Shown here: piece after piece, positions 1 to 8,703 of the stretch
How the letters are laid out: each line of letters starts with the position of its first letter
Position numbering within the stretch: position 1 is the stretch's first letter
Source of the DNA: UBA5158 sp963692955
GTDB taxonomy: Bacteria > Pseudomonadota > Gammaproteobacteria > DSM-16500
Assembly (NCBI GenBank): GCA_963692955.1
Contig: OY843587.1
Span: 1,116,001-1,180,000 of the forward strand
Length of the DNA: 64,000 nucleotides
Direction of reading: 5' to 3'
Notes under the pieces: model-generated
What the model saw: the letters and a program-made list of their open reading frames with translations, nothing else
Database searches by the model: none
Told to the model about the DNA's origin: nothing
Made by a program: the position numbers and the translations under genes

Positions 1-2
1 AT

Positions 3-1505
3 GCAAAATCTACCGCACGACTGAAACCTTATACGTTGCATAACTTAGCGGTCATGTATCATTTTGGGATTGGTGTGGAATGTAACGAGCATATTGCCGA
101 AAAACTTTATATTGAATCAGTAGATAGTGGCTTTGAAATGTCAAAAGCCCATCTTGAGGTCATATATGAAGACAGATTAGCGGGTAGAAAATCAAAAGCT
201 AATTTTATCGACGTACTGGGAGCTAAGCCTAATTTATCAGAAATAGAAATTCCGACTGACAACTATTTGAAATCTCTCAACATGAGTTTAGTTTTTGTTG
301 AAAATAAAATCGAATTAGATATCAATACCACGCTCGAAAATGATGACCTCGCTAAAAAAAATAAAATTATTGAATTACTCAAACATAACGTTTCATTATT
401 GAATGTGGCAAGCCTGGTCAATGTTATTCATCAAGTCGGCGGCTTAACAGAAATTTTACTGAGTCAGCGTCAATTTCACAACGAGCAATTATCCAGTGTT
501 TTTCTTATTTTAAAAGAAGTTGAAAAAAGACTTGCACTCCAAGCTTTCGATTACACGCAGATAGCAAATTTAATCGAAGGTTTAAGTAAATTTTATCTGC
601 AAAAAAATACGAACGATCTAGAGAAACTATTTTTAAATTTATATCAAGAAGCGCTACGTTTATGTGATAAAAAGAATGTGGGTGCGCAAGTCAAAATTAT
701 TTATGCCGCGACGCGTTTAGAAGCGAGCCACATCGTTATCAAAGAAGTTATCCCGCAATTAATTGTCAAAGTCGATTTCGAAAAACTCGATTTCTATAGG
801 TTCGCAAAATACTATTATGCCATGGCGATCTTGAGCTATTCTTCACCGCAGTTATTACCGAGTACCGAAATTGAAAAGTTGATCGCCTGCAGTGAAAACA
901 TGTTAATGCAAATCCAAAGTGGTGATGAGTTCATCTTAAGACAAAACAATGTTGCTAATTATTTTTTCGTTTTTTCTCACCCAAAACTTTTTGAATCTAA
1001 AAAAGACGCTGCTAAACAGGCATTATCAAATCTATCAGATAATTTTGAAATGAACACTAGATCTTCTGACTTGCAAAAGCGAGTTATCGATATAGGCGCG
1101 CAATATTATCCAGATTACGTAGAAGAAGAAGTTATCAACACTTTTCCCGTTGATGCATATTTTTCAACGAACGTTAACGAAGGTTTTATTTTGCAAGTAG
1201 ATGGCCCAACGCATTACTTACATGCGCTGGGTGTAGAACCCATTCGCACGCAGAAAACGATATTTCGCAATGCTGTATTGAGTTTTTCAAAGCCTGTCGT
1301 GTCAGTGCCTTATTACAAATGGGATGCGTTGAAGTCAGATTCTGATTGTGAAGACTATTTTAAATCTCTGCTAAGCGAAATTAATATCAAGGTAGGTGAT
1401 AAATGGAAAAAGCCAAAACAAACATCTTCATTTTGGTATCAGCAAACCAGCTCGTCTGAACCTGAATCCGCTAAAAGTCCGCGCTCTGCGCGGTCGCTTA
1501 AATAA
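3..1505 (+). CDS. Sel1-repeat / RAP-domain protein, 5'-truncated by window edge
   Basis: The frame is open from the first bases of the window, so the true start lies upstream; the TTG at 36 is internal to the gene. The N-terminal part seen here (LHNLAVMYHFGIGVE) is a Sel1/TPR-like repeat. The middle (about 480-1000) is all-helical, in the manner of the helical repeats found in RAP proteins. Bases about 1126-1420 encode a RAP-like domain, with the core ILQVDGPTHY, then a basic and hydrophobic stretch, then VVSVPYYKWDAL and a C-terminal helix. RAP domains are known mostly from eukaryotic organellar RNA-binding proteins. The tail is Ser/Arg/Pro-rich. The function in this organism is unknown. An RNA-binding or host-directed effector role is inference. 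The domain call rests on motif reading only. Confidence 0.75.
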   Translation, partial: AKSTARLKPYTLHNLAVMYHFGIGVECNEHIAEKLYIESVDSGFEMSKAHLEVIYEDRLAGRKSKANFIDVLGAKPNLSEIEIPTDNYLKSLNMSLVFVENKIELDINTTLENDDLAKKNKIIELLKHNVSLLNVASLVNVIHQVGGLTEILLSQRQFHNEQLSSVFLILKEVEKRLALQAFDYTQIANLIEGLSKFYLQKNTNDLEKLFLNLYQEALRLCDKKNVGAQVKIIYAATRLEASHIVIKEVIPQLIVKVDFEKLDFYRFAKYYYAMAILSYSSPQLLPSTEIEKLIACSENMLMQIQSGDEFILRQNNVANYFFVFSHPKLFESKKDAAKQALSNLSDNFEMNTRSSDLQKRVIDIGAQYYPDYVEEEVINTFPVDAYFSTNVNEGFILQVDGPTHYLHALGVEPIRTQKTIFRNAVLSFSKPVVSVPYYKWDALKSDSDCEDYFKSLLSEINIKVGDKWKKPKQTSSFWYQQTSSSEPESAKSPRSARSLK

Positions 1506-1605
1506 ACGGGTGAGCGTTAAATCAAGCAGCCAACTATTTCAAGAAAACATAATAGCTGGCCTCTAGTCTTGTTCACACTTCATACTATTTGGTATACTAT
1601 AAATT

Positions 1606-2271
1606 ATGTGCGGTCGATTTGCTTTATACAGTTATCCCGACGAAATTATCAAATACTTTGATATTGATTATTCCGTACAGTTTCAGTCATCTTACAACAT
1701 CGCGCCGACGCAATTATCGCCGGTGATTTGCCAAGTTTCAGCAACAGAAAGATCGTTATCGTTAATGCGGTGGGGACTCGTTCCGGCTTGGGTCGATTCG
1801 TTTAAATCTTTAAAAGCACCACTGATAAACGCTCGCTCTGATACGATTGATATCAAACCCAGTTATAAACATGCATTTCGGCAACGTCGTTGTCTTGTCA
1901 TTGCGAATGGCTTTTTTGAGTGGGCACAGCGGGGTAACATGAAGCAACCTTACTTTTTTCGATTTCAAAATAATGAGCCAATGGGTTTTGCCGGCATTTG
2001 GGAAAAATGGACGGATGATGAAGTAGTGATAGATAGCTTCGCAATAATCACTGGCGAAGCTAATCCATTGCTATCTGCTGTTCACGATAGAATGCCAGTT
2101 ATCATCAGACCAGAGGATTATTCAAGATGGTTATCGCCAGAAACTAAAATCAATGATATTAAGAATTTATTGGTGCCGCATGATCCAGAGAGAATAATTC
2201 ATTTTCCTGTTACTCCACAAATGAATACGCCGCGTTTCAATGAACCTGATTGTATAGTTCAGATAAAATAA
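1606..2271 (+). CDS. yedK: SOS response-associated peptidase (SRAP/HMCES family)
   Basis: The 221-residue product starts MCGRFALYS. Cys2, exposed after Met removal, is the residue that SRAP proteins use to form a thiazolidine link with abasic sites in single-stranded DNA. The other family signatures are present: SYNIAPTQ near residue 30, LINARSDTI near 75, NGFFEWA near 101 and VHDRMPVI near 160 (the catalytic His). Length matches E. coli YedK (about 222). The known family role is to shield abasic sites at stalled forks. It stands alone, and its stop lies 4 bp from the stop of the convergent photolyase-like gene. Both partners act on damaged DNA, which may be coincidence. Confidence 0.95.
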   Translation: MCGRFALYSYPDEIIKYFDIDYSVQFQSSYNIAPTQLSPVICQVSATERSLSLMRWGLVPAWVDSFKSLKAPLINARSDTIDIKPSYKHAFRQRRCLVIANGFFEWAQRGNMKQPYFFRFQNNEPMGFAGIWEKWTDDEVVIDSFAIITGEANPLLSAVHDRMPVIIRPEDYSRWLSPETKINDIKNLLVPHDPERIIHFPVTPQMNTPRFNEPDCIVQIK

Positions 2272-2275
2272 CTTT

Positions 2276-3805
2276 TTAAATGCTATCTAAAAATGCTTTC
2301 GCTTTCGCGCGAATCAATGATTTTTGCAGCGGTGATTTCTTATTCCAATTCGCATAGGGATAATTAAGTCGAGGATTATGTTCGAGCTGCTTTTTATGTT
2401 CCGCTATAAAATTCCAATATAAGCTGTTGAATGGGCAGGCGTTGTCTTCTAATGTTTGTTTAGGATTGTATTCACAACCTTTGCAGTAATTCGACATTTT
2501 GTTAATGTAATTGGCGCTAGCGATATAAGGTTTCGATGCGACAAAGCCACCGTCACCAAATAATGCCATGCCTAACGTGTTAGGTAATTCCACCCACTCA
2601 TAAGCATCCGCATACACCACCAGATACCAGTCACACACTTCTTTTGGCAACAGTCCTGCTAACAAAGCAAAATTGCCTGTGATCATCAAGCGCTGTATGT
2701 GATGACTGTAAGCATGATCTAAGGTTTGCGTCACGACTTGTTTCACGCAATTCATTTTAGTTTCAGCGCTCCAATAAAAATCGGGCAGCTGCTTAGTGGC
2801 GTTAAGATAATTCTCTTGGGCGTACGCAGGCATTTTTAACCAATAAACACCGCGAATGAATTCGCGCCAGCCAAGAATTTGGCGGATGAAACCTTCGACT
2901 GCGTTCAGCGGCGCTTCTTTTGCAAGGTAAGCGGCTTCCGCGCGTTGGCAAACTTCAGCAGCGGTCAACAGACCCGAATTGATATAGGGGGACAAAACAG
3001 AATGATAGATAAAACTTTGATCTTGCATCATCATATCTTGGTGATCGCCAAAGTCTGGCAAGATATTCTGAATAAAATGTTCTAACAATTGCAGCGCTTG
3101 CCGCCGGTCGACGGCGAAATAGAAATCCTCTAAATGACCGAAATTATCTGGGAATTTCTCCGCGACTAACGCGATAACTTCGTTCGTAATCGCATCTTTT
3201 TTAAAGTCGATGCGTTGCGGAATGGTTAGATTTTTTGTGAAGGCTTTGCGGTTATCGCTATCATAATTCCATTTCCCTCCGACCGGCGTTTTATCAGGAT
3301 TTAATAATATGCCGTGCTGCGTACGCAACTTTCGATAAAAGTTTTCCATGCGTAATTGTTTTTTATCTTCCGCAAATGTTTTAAACTCATCGATAGTACA
3401 AAAGTAGCGACTGTCAGTGCGAATTTCAACGGGGATAGAAAAAGTTTTTTGCCAATGCAAAAACTTTTCCAGCACGCGATATTCGCCAGGTTCAGTCAAC
3501 ACAATTCTTTTGGGGTTAAATTTTTTAACGGCGCGAAGTACTTCATCATCGAAAGAGTGTGTATTGTCAGGATCAGTTAATTTGACATAATGGACATGAA
3601 ATTCTTTCTTAGTAAGCTCTTGCGCGAAATGCCGCATCGCGCTAAACAGAAACGCAATTTTCAATTTATGATGCGGAACATAACTCGCTTCTTCCATGAC
3701 TTCGCATAACATTATGATGTCGTTGTCACGATCGCGGTCGTGTAACGCGCTAATGTAATGTGAAAGCTGGTCGCCTAGAATTAGCCTGAGTGTCTTCATT
3801 AACAT
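2276..3805 (-). CDS. FeS-containing photolyase/cryptochrome-like protein (DPRP, PhrB/CryB type)
   Basis: The 509-residue product begins MLMKTLRLILGDQLSHYIS, the Rossmann-like N-terminus of deoxyribodipyrimidine photolyase-related proteins. The FAD-binding helical region contains GFIRQILGWREFIRG and WVELPNTLGMALFGDGG. A C-terminal cysteine cluster (YCKGCEYNPKQ, then ACPFNSLYW) supplies the 4Fe-4S ligands typical of the bacterial (6-4) photolyase branch. Expected reaction: light-driven repair of UV photoproducts using FAD and an antenna chromophore. Length agrees with the family (about 500). ATG codons at 3805 and 3799 could both serve as start. Confidence 0.93.
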   Translation of the reverse strand: MLMKTLRLILGDQLSHYISALHDRDRDNDIIMLCEVMEEASYVPHHKLKIAFLFSAMRHFAQELTKKEFHVHYVKLTDPDNTHSFDDEVLRAVKKFNPKRIVLTEPGEYRVLEKFLHWQKTFSIPVEIRTDSRYFCTIDEFKTFAEDKKQLRMENFYRKLRTQHGILLNPDKTPVGGKWNYDSDNRKAFTKNLTIPQRIDFKKDAITNEVIALVAEKFPDNFGHLEDFYFAVDRRQALQLLEHFIQNILPDFGDHQDMMMQDQSFIYHSVLSPYINSGLLTAAEVCQRAEAAYLAKEAPLNAVEGFIRQILGWREFIRGVYWLKMPAYAQENYLNATKQLPDFYWSAETKMNCVKQVVTQTLDHAYSHHIQRLMITGNFALLAGLLPKEVCDWYLVVYADAYEWVELPNTLGMALFGDGGFVASKPYIASANYINKMSNYCKGCEYNPKQTLEDNACPFNSLYWNFIAEHKKQLEHNPRLNYPYANWNKKSPLQKSLIRAKAKAFLDSI

Positions 3806-3848
3806 CTGTCCATGATTGTATAAATTTGAAATTCACTTAATTAGACTT

Positions 3849-5648
3849 TTATGCCAGCAATACTCTTCTGGATGTATGTTCTTCGGTATTTGTTCGTTCT
3901 GATTCAGCCTTCCGCTCAGGAACAGCAGTGATGGGCATTGGGATGTATGAGGCTGCTGGTACATAGCTAATTGAGGGAACGGCCTGCTTTTCAAGCTGTG
4001 AAGGAGCAGAAGGTTCGATGTCTTTTTTAACTTCATCAGTGGGAACTAACAGGTGAGCGCCAGGCGTCACATTAGGTTGAGGGATGAAACTAGCCGCTTG
4101 CATAATTAAAGCTGTGCTACCACTAGATACTGGGAGTGGCTGTGGAACAGCGTTGCCAACAATCGAGGAGTAAGCAGGCGGTGAAGCTTCCTCTTTAAAT
4201 TCATGCTGATCCGCAGGATTCAGTGGATTGGCGTTTCGCAATCTGCCAAAATTTTTGATGATGTACGGGTGGTGTCGTAATGCGTCCTTCACACTCGCAT
4301 CAATAACAAGTTCATGATCTTTCAGAATGATTTGGAGTTGATCACAAATAGCTTTCAAAAGCCCTGATTGATAATTAGGCTTATATAAGCCTCTTTTAGT
4401 ATGAAAAATTTTACCTAGGTAAGTATTAGGATCGAGTGCTTGCCAAAATGCTCTTTGTCGGAGATTCGGATTTTGAATATCGCAAATTTGATGAAAAGCA
4501 TTCTCTTTGTGATCTTCCAAAGCTCCCCAGTTTCCCCAGAATCCTCCATAGACTTGCTCAAACCATTTTTCATGGGGAGTAAATGTTGGTGTGACATCAG
4601 TTATAGTTTCTTGCACCCGACATATAGGATATTTACTGACTAACTGTGGAAAATAGCGAATTATCTGCAGATCGTGATAAATATTATTTTTTACTTCACT
4701 ATCAATCACGACGACGCGATTAGTGAGCAGTAGGTTTTGTAATCCTTTGCGGATTTTTTTGAGTCGACCTGCGTTAATCTGAGGTGGGAAAACGCCGCGT
4801 TTGTATCTGAAGAATTTCCCCAAGAATGTATTGGGGTCAAGTGCTTGCCATAAAGCTCTTTGTTTTAATACCGGGTCTTTAAGTGCTAATATTTGCTCGA
4901 GGATAGAATCTTTATAGTAGGCTTTAGCATCACTAGGGGCTAACTTATGCCAGTCACGGCGGGTAAAATAATTCATGTAAGGTCGAGTACTTACCGTTAA
5001 AATGACGTCTTCAAGATCTTCAATGATAGGTTTAGATATTCTATGTAAATCAGGTTGTTGATTAAACGCCAAAACAGCTTCGAAAGAGTTTTCGTTTTGT
5101 TTCGCGATATCTGTTGCAACATCAACTGGAGTTTTATTATTGGAATCTACTAAGGAGGCATTTGCACCATAAGATCTTAAAGCCCGGATCATCTTAGGAT
5201 TATTAGCCTTTGCTGCTATATGTAACGAGGTTTGTTTATTATCTTTATGTTGCCAGTTGGGCGACGCTCCAGATTCTAGCAAAGCCAGCATAGCATCAAA
5301 TTCACCTTGATTAGCTGCATTCGCAACCGCAAGGCCATACTGATCATTATCTTTTGCTTTTCTTCTTTTTGCGAATCTTTCGACAAATTTCCAGTGACCA
5401 GCTAATACAGCGCTATTAATGGCTGTGAATTTTTGATGATTTTCAATATCAGCTCTAGCGTCTCTATCTAATAGCAAAAGTGCTAATTCATACTCATCAT
5501 TTTCGGCGGCACAATGCATAGCCGTATTGCCAGTCTCGGAACATTGCCAATCGAGATCAATATCCGGGTTTGAAAGTAGTTGTTTGACATCTTCTTTCTT
5601 ATTATTTTTCACTGCGATGAATAATGCTTCGCCTAAGATTTTTGGCAT
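3849..5648 (-). CDS. Ankyrin-repeat protein with duplicated C-terminal module
   Basis: A 599-residue protein. Residues about 5-190 hold four to five ankyrin repeats (NTAMHCAAENDEYELALLLL, TSLHIAAKANNPKMIRALRS, TPVDVATDIAK). After a linker there are two copies of an unrelated module: RALWQALDPNTFLGKFFRYK at about 264 and RAFWQALDPNTYLGKIFHTK at about 399. Each is followed by a basic helix and a short VVID/LVID motif. The last 120 residues are Pro/Ala/Ser-rich and probably disordered. There is no signal peptide or membrane segment. Ankyrin proteins of this kind are frequent type IV effectors in Legionella and Coxiella; an effector role here is inference. The duplicated module is not one I recognise. 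Confidence 0.85.
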   Translation of the reverse strand: MPKILGEALFIAVKNNKKEDVKQLLSNPDIDLDWQCSETGNTAMHCAAENDEYELALLLLDRDARADIENHQKFTAINSAVLAGHWKFVERFAKRRKAKDNDQYGLAVANAANQGEFDAMLALLESGASPNWQHKDNKQTSLHIAAKANNPKMIRALRSYGANASLVDSNNKTPVDVATDIAKQNENSFEAVLAFNQQPDLHRISKPIIEDLEDVILTVSTRPYMNYFTRRDWHKLAPSDAKAYYKDSILEQILALKDPVLKQRALWQALDPNTFLGKFFRYKRGVFPPQINAGRLKKIRKGLQNLLLTNRVVVIDSEVKNNIYHDLQIIRYFPQLVSKYPICRVQETITDVTPTFTPHEKWFEQVYGGFWGNWGALEDHKENAFHQICDIQNPNLRQRAFWQALDPNTYLGKIFHTKRGLYKPNYQSGLLKAICDQLQIILKDHELVIDASVKDALRHHPYIIKNFGRLRNANPLNPADQHEFKEEASPPAYSSIVGNAVPQPLPVSSGSTALIMQAASFIPQPNVTPGAHLLVPTDEVKKDIEPSAPSQLEKQAVPSISYVPAASYIPMPITAVPERKAESERTNTEEHTSRRVLLA

Positions 5649-5813
5649 GATTGTTATCTCTAAAATGAATGACTAGGAATATAGCATTTGTTGCTTAAAG
5701 AAGTCTTAAGTCAAAATTATCGAATCTTTTTGTATTATTAAGCAGCGTGCTCTACTATGGATAGTTGAATACTGCAAAAACCGCTGTTCAATTTAAGTCC
5801 AACCAAGAAAAAT

Positions 5814-6803
5814 TTATTTTCTGTTGCTCATACCAATCACCTGCCGAGGTTTAGCATTAGGAATTTCTATTTCAATTTTATGTGTAGAAGCAGGTTCTAA
5901 CCCTTGATCAATCGCAGCGCTAATCGCAACAATCGCCATCGGCACATGGCTCATATCTTCTATAACTGCATGCGGCGCGCTTTTAAGAAGTTCTTGACGT
6001 GCTATGCCGCGTTTTACGATCAACGTATCTTCACAAAGTGATTTTTCCATTTCAGTGCTATTAATATTAAAGCATACACTAGACCCCAACACTGCGATTA
6101 CCCAGCTTTGATCTGTTGCGCTTCTTACATTCAGAATATCATTGGTCGCGTCCGTAAATAAAATAGTTTTAGACATTTGCACAGCTAATTTTTCATTATT
6201 TTTTCTAATCATTGCGATGCGCGAGCCGTCGACCTCATCGGCCGTCGTGCTGGCATCCACATAAAATAACTTTCGTAGTTTTGCCGTAGCTAAATCCGCG
6301 GCCACGCGCGGATAGCCGCTAGTAAGCGCAAATTTTATATTATGTTTTAAAATAAAATTTAACGCTAAATCGGTATGCGGCGTTAATTCAGTGCGTTGCT
6401 TGACGGAATCGGGCAGCATCAGCATAAACGCGTCAAAAATTTCTTCAGCGTCTTTCTCGTTAGGGTACCGCTGATATTTTTGCTGGAATTCATGTTCGAT
6501 ATCCTTGAGCAAATGTTCGATATGTTTATGTTTGCTCATGCCCATTGGGCCGATAATTTGTTTTAAACTCAGTGAGAAACCGAGATTAGCAAAAGCTTGT
6601 TGAAACGGTTGAAAAGGCGCAATGCAATATTGGTCGACGACTGTGCCGGCAATATCAAAATGCGCTGCTTGCACACGGGATGCTGTTGGAATGCTTAGTA
6701 ATTTTTGGCTCGCCCAAACACCATCAAAAAACCGAGACGCAGGCGTACTAAAGAAACGTGAAGAATGTAATGAACGTGAGAAGGGTAAAAGTTTTCGTAA
6801 CAT
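5814..6803 (-). CDS. HAD-superfamily phosphonatase-like protein with mitochondrial-presequence-like N-terminus
   Basis: The 329-residue product shows the phosphonoacetaldehyde hydrolase pattern: FDIAGTVVD with nucleophile Asp50, PMGMSKHKHI whose Lys91 sits where phosphonatase has its Schiff-base Lys, ALTSGYPRVAADL at 159-171, DEVDGSR at 189-195 and LFTDATND at 216-222. PhnX normally hydrolyses phosphonoacetaldehyde to acetaldehyde and phosphate; the substrate here is not proven. Residues 1-30 are an extra segment rich in Arg, Ser and Phe with no acidic residue until Asp27 (RKLLPFSRSLHSSRFFSTP), which resembles a mitochondrial targeting presequence with an RFFS cleavage-like site. It lies 29 bp downstream of the secreted-protein gene, probably in one operon. 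A decayed copy lies at 8433-8681. Confidence 0.85.
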   Translation of the reverse strand: MLRKLLPFSRSLHSSRFFSTPASRFFDGVWASQKLLSIPTASRVQAAHFDIAGTVVDQYCIAPFQPFQQAFANLGFSLSLKQIIGPMGMSKHKHIEHLLKDIEHEFQQKYQRYPNEKDAEEIFDAFMLMLPDSVKQRTELTPHTDLALNFILKHNIKFALTSGYPRVAADLATAKLRKLFYVDASTTADEVDGSRIAMIRKNNEKLAVQMSKTILFTDATNDILNVRSATDQSWVIAVLGSSVCFNINSTEMEKSLCEDTLIVKRGIARQELLKSAPHAVIEDMSHVPMAIVAISAAIDQGLEPASTHKIEIEIPNAKPRQVIGMSNRK

Positions 6804-6832
6804 TTTATGTTTCCTGAGAAAATACTTTCTTG

Positions 6833-7474
6833 CTAAGGCTTTTGAGCATCACATTGTGTTGCCGTTAAAGTCGCTAATTTATCATATGAAACTTCATCAT
6901 CCAGAGTCGATTCGCCCATTCCTTCTTTTGACGAGGCCGTAGCATCTAAAACGTCTTGAGTAAGCCGGCAAGTAGTGCTGTCAGGTGTGTTGGGTTCAAT
7001 TATCAAGACACACTTCCCCTTTTGATAACCTTGAATTGTAGTAGTGAAGAGATCAAGCATAGGGACGATTATGTTTTTTTCATCGCGGTGGCCGTAAAAA
7101 TCATCAATCATCACATATTTATAATTACCCGGGGTGCAGGTTTTAAGTTTTGCGTTATAATCTGTAAGCGATTTGCGCGCAACGTTTTTCAAATCCGCTT
7201 TTGAAACATCTACACCAAACCAGAGTTTATAATTCTTGACGGCTTGATCTGTCGCAGTTTGCATATCTGTCTGATCTACGGTAGAGCTAAGTGTATGAGA
7301 ATCTCCTGCGGGCAACGTGTATGGAACTGCAGCGGCAGGAGCCGTTCTCGGGAGAGGAGCTGCTGAGGGAGTGGTTGCAGGCGCAACAGTCTGAGATGCA
7401 TCGTCCGCATAAGCTGTGGTTATTGCCAGAAAAATAAAAAATAACTTGCATAATCTAATCTTAATTTTCATCAT
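6833..7474 (-). CDS. Small secreted protein with Ala/Pro/Thr linker, unknown function
   Basis: A 213-residue protein. Residues 1-23 form a clear signal peptide (basic start, hydrophobic core, AYA/DD cleavage). A low-complexity Ala/Pro/Thr linker follows (about 25-65), then a globular domain of about 145 residues with three to four cysteines (LKTCTPGNYKYVMIDD, GKCVLIIEPNTPDSTTCRL). Export to the periplasm or beyond is expected. I recognise no family. The partner gene downstream (HAD protein) starts 29 bp away. The pair is duplicated at 8433-9351, where this gene carries a nonsense mutation. The shared unit suggests a functional link, which remains inference. Confidence 0.75.
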   Translation of the reverse strand: MMKIKIRLCKLFFIFLAITTAYADDASQTVAPATTPSAAPLPRTAPAAAVPYTLPAGDSHTLSSTVDQTDMQTATDQAVKNYKLWFGVDVSKADLKNVARKSLTDYNAKLKTCTPGNYKYVMIDDFYGHRDEKNIIVPMLDLFTTTIQGYQKGKCVLIIEPNTPDSTTCRLTQDVLDATASSKEGMGESTLDDEVSYDKLATLTATQCDAQKP

Positions 7475-7594
7475 AATTTCCTTGTGAGTTTAGCATCCTG
7501 TGTAGTTTAATGATGTAACATTCCTGAGCAGTATTTTAAAGTTATAGGTTGTATGGAATGGATATACCTACTAATTCCATTCTTTAATTGAATT

Positions 7595-8212
7595 TCAATT
7601 TGCGGTCTTTTTCATTTCATCATAGTTTATATCAGCACGTTGTAAACGTGCATGCAATTTATTTTTTACAGTTGGCCATTCAGATTTAATGATGCTATAC
7701 ACGACTGTATCGCGCACATATCCATTGTCTAGAATCATGTGCTGCCGTAATAAGCCTTCTTCCTGAGCGCCTAATTTTTTAACCGCGGCCCGCGAGCGTT
7801 CGTTACGAACATCAACCGTGAATTCGACGCGGTTCAAACCCCGTGTTTCAAACGCGTCCGTTAATAATATCAACTTGCATTCCGGATTAACTTCAGTGCC
7901 CCAGGTTTCTGGTGTATACCAAGTAAAGCCAATAGTTATCCGTTTATGCTTTGCCGAGAAATCATATTGGCGCGTTGTACCTACGACTTTGTTATCACGT
8001 ATGCGGCGCACGACAAATGGAAACTGCCGCCCAGTCTCTACTTCAGTCATTGCGAAATCAAACCAGTTATCAAAGTGATCGCCGTGTGCGGAAGGTGTGA
8101 AATCCCATATCGTGGGATCTTGCGCCGCTGCGCGCAAAGCCTCACGGTGACTTTCCAACATAGGTTCAAGTTGGATTATCGAACCTGTTAAAGTTACATA
8201 TTTAGATGGCAT
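7595..8212 (-). CDS. GNAT-family N-acetyltransferase (RimJ/RimL-like)
   Basis: Starting at the ATG at 8212 (a GAGG motif lies upstream), the product is 205 residues: MPSKYVTLTGSIIQLEPML, then IGFTWYTPETWGTEVNPECK, the acetyl-CoA loop region, and LNRVEFTVDVRNERSRAAVK, ending in the GNAT core LGAQEEGLLRQHMILDNGYV. This is the pattern of RimJ/RimL-type acetyltransferases acting on amines or protein N-termini. The frame stays open up to 8275, but those 21 extra codons translate a REP-like palindrome, so I reject the longer start. The gene sits between the intact and decayed copies of the HAD/secreted-protein unit, on the same strand. Confidence 0.88.
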   Translation of the reverse strand: MPSKYVTLTGSIIQLEPMLESHREALRAAAQDPTIWDFTPSAHGDHFDNWFDFAMTEVETGRQFPFVVRRIRDNKVVGTTRQYDFSAKHKRITIGFTWYTPETWGTEVNPECKLILLTDAFETRGLNRVEFTVDVRNERSRAAVKKLGAQEEGLLRQHMILDNGYVRDTVVYSIIKSEWPTVKNKLHARLQRADINYDEMKKTAN

Positions 8213-8233
8213 ATTATTATCCCTCGTAGATGC

Positions 8234-8273
8234 GTAGGTTGGGCGGAGCGTAGTGTGCGTAGCGAAGCCCAAC
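8234..8273. repeat. REP-like imperfect palindrome
   Basis: GTAGGTTGGGC at the left and GCCCAAC at the right form the arms of an imperfect palindrome with a GCG-rich centre. Variants recur at 8394, 9429, 12658, 24390 and 25553, always between genes. One copy lies beside a RAYT transposase remnant, the enzyme class known to spread such elements. Confidence 0.75.
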
Positions 8274-8393
8274 AATTACTCTCACTCGTTATAAGCTAAA
8301 ATGGATGATCGGTTTTGTGTGATGAGTATGAAAAAGATTGCCGCTGGATTATATAGTATGTTTGCATTGTATAGAAACTTTTGTTTCTAGAGG

Positions 8394-8425
8394 GCTGGGC
8401 TTCGCTGCACTCTGCTCAACCTACG
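8394..8425. repeat. REP-like imperfect palindrome, inverted relative to the 8234 copy
   Basis: GCTGGGCTTCGCTGCACTC through CTCAACCTACG is the reverse-orientation version of the 8234-8273 element. It directly replaces the 3' part of the decayed HAD gene, so the pseudogene may have been broken by this element. Confidence 0.75.
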
Positions 8426-8432
8426 TACTTTG

Positions 8433-8681
8433 AGTAAATACTCGATATGTTTTTGTTTACTCACTCCCATTGGACTAAGAATTTTTTTATGCTGAGTGGA
8501 AATCTTAAGTTGGCAAATGCTTGCTGAAACGGTTGAAAAGGCGCTGCTCTCACGTGAGAAGTTCTTGGGATACTTAATAATTTTTGACTCGCTCACATGT
8601 TATTTTGATACTTCAATGATGTCGTAGAAAAAAGCGTGAAGAATGTAATGGGCGTGATGAGGGTAAAAGTTTTCGTAACAT
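8433..8681 (-). pseudogene. Decayed copy of the HAD phosphonatase-like gene
   Basis: Read on the minus strand from the ATG at 8681, the first codons repeat those of the 6803 gene (MLRKLLPxSR..HSSRFF). Pieces of the downstream sequence follow in different frames: APFQPFQQAFANL, then SPMGVSKQKHIEYLLK, matching PMGMSKHKHIEHLLK of the intact copy. The catalytic FDIAGT region is missing, frameshifts are present, and similarity stops at the REP-like element at 8394-8425. About 250 bp remain of an original 990. Confidence 0.85.
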
Positions 8682-8703
8682 TTTAGGTTCCTACGTAAGT
8701 ATT

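Noticed and set aside
8213..8275. Extra 21 codons at the N-terminus of the GNAT protein
   Set aside because: They translate the REP-like palindrome; the ATG at 8212 has a GAGG and matches the family start.
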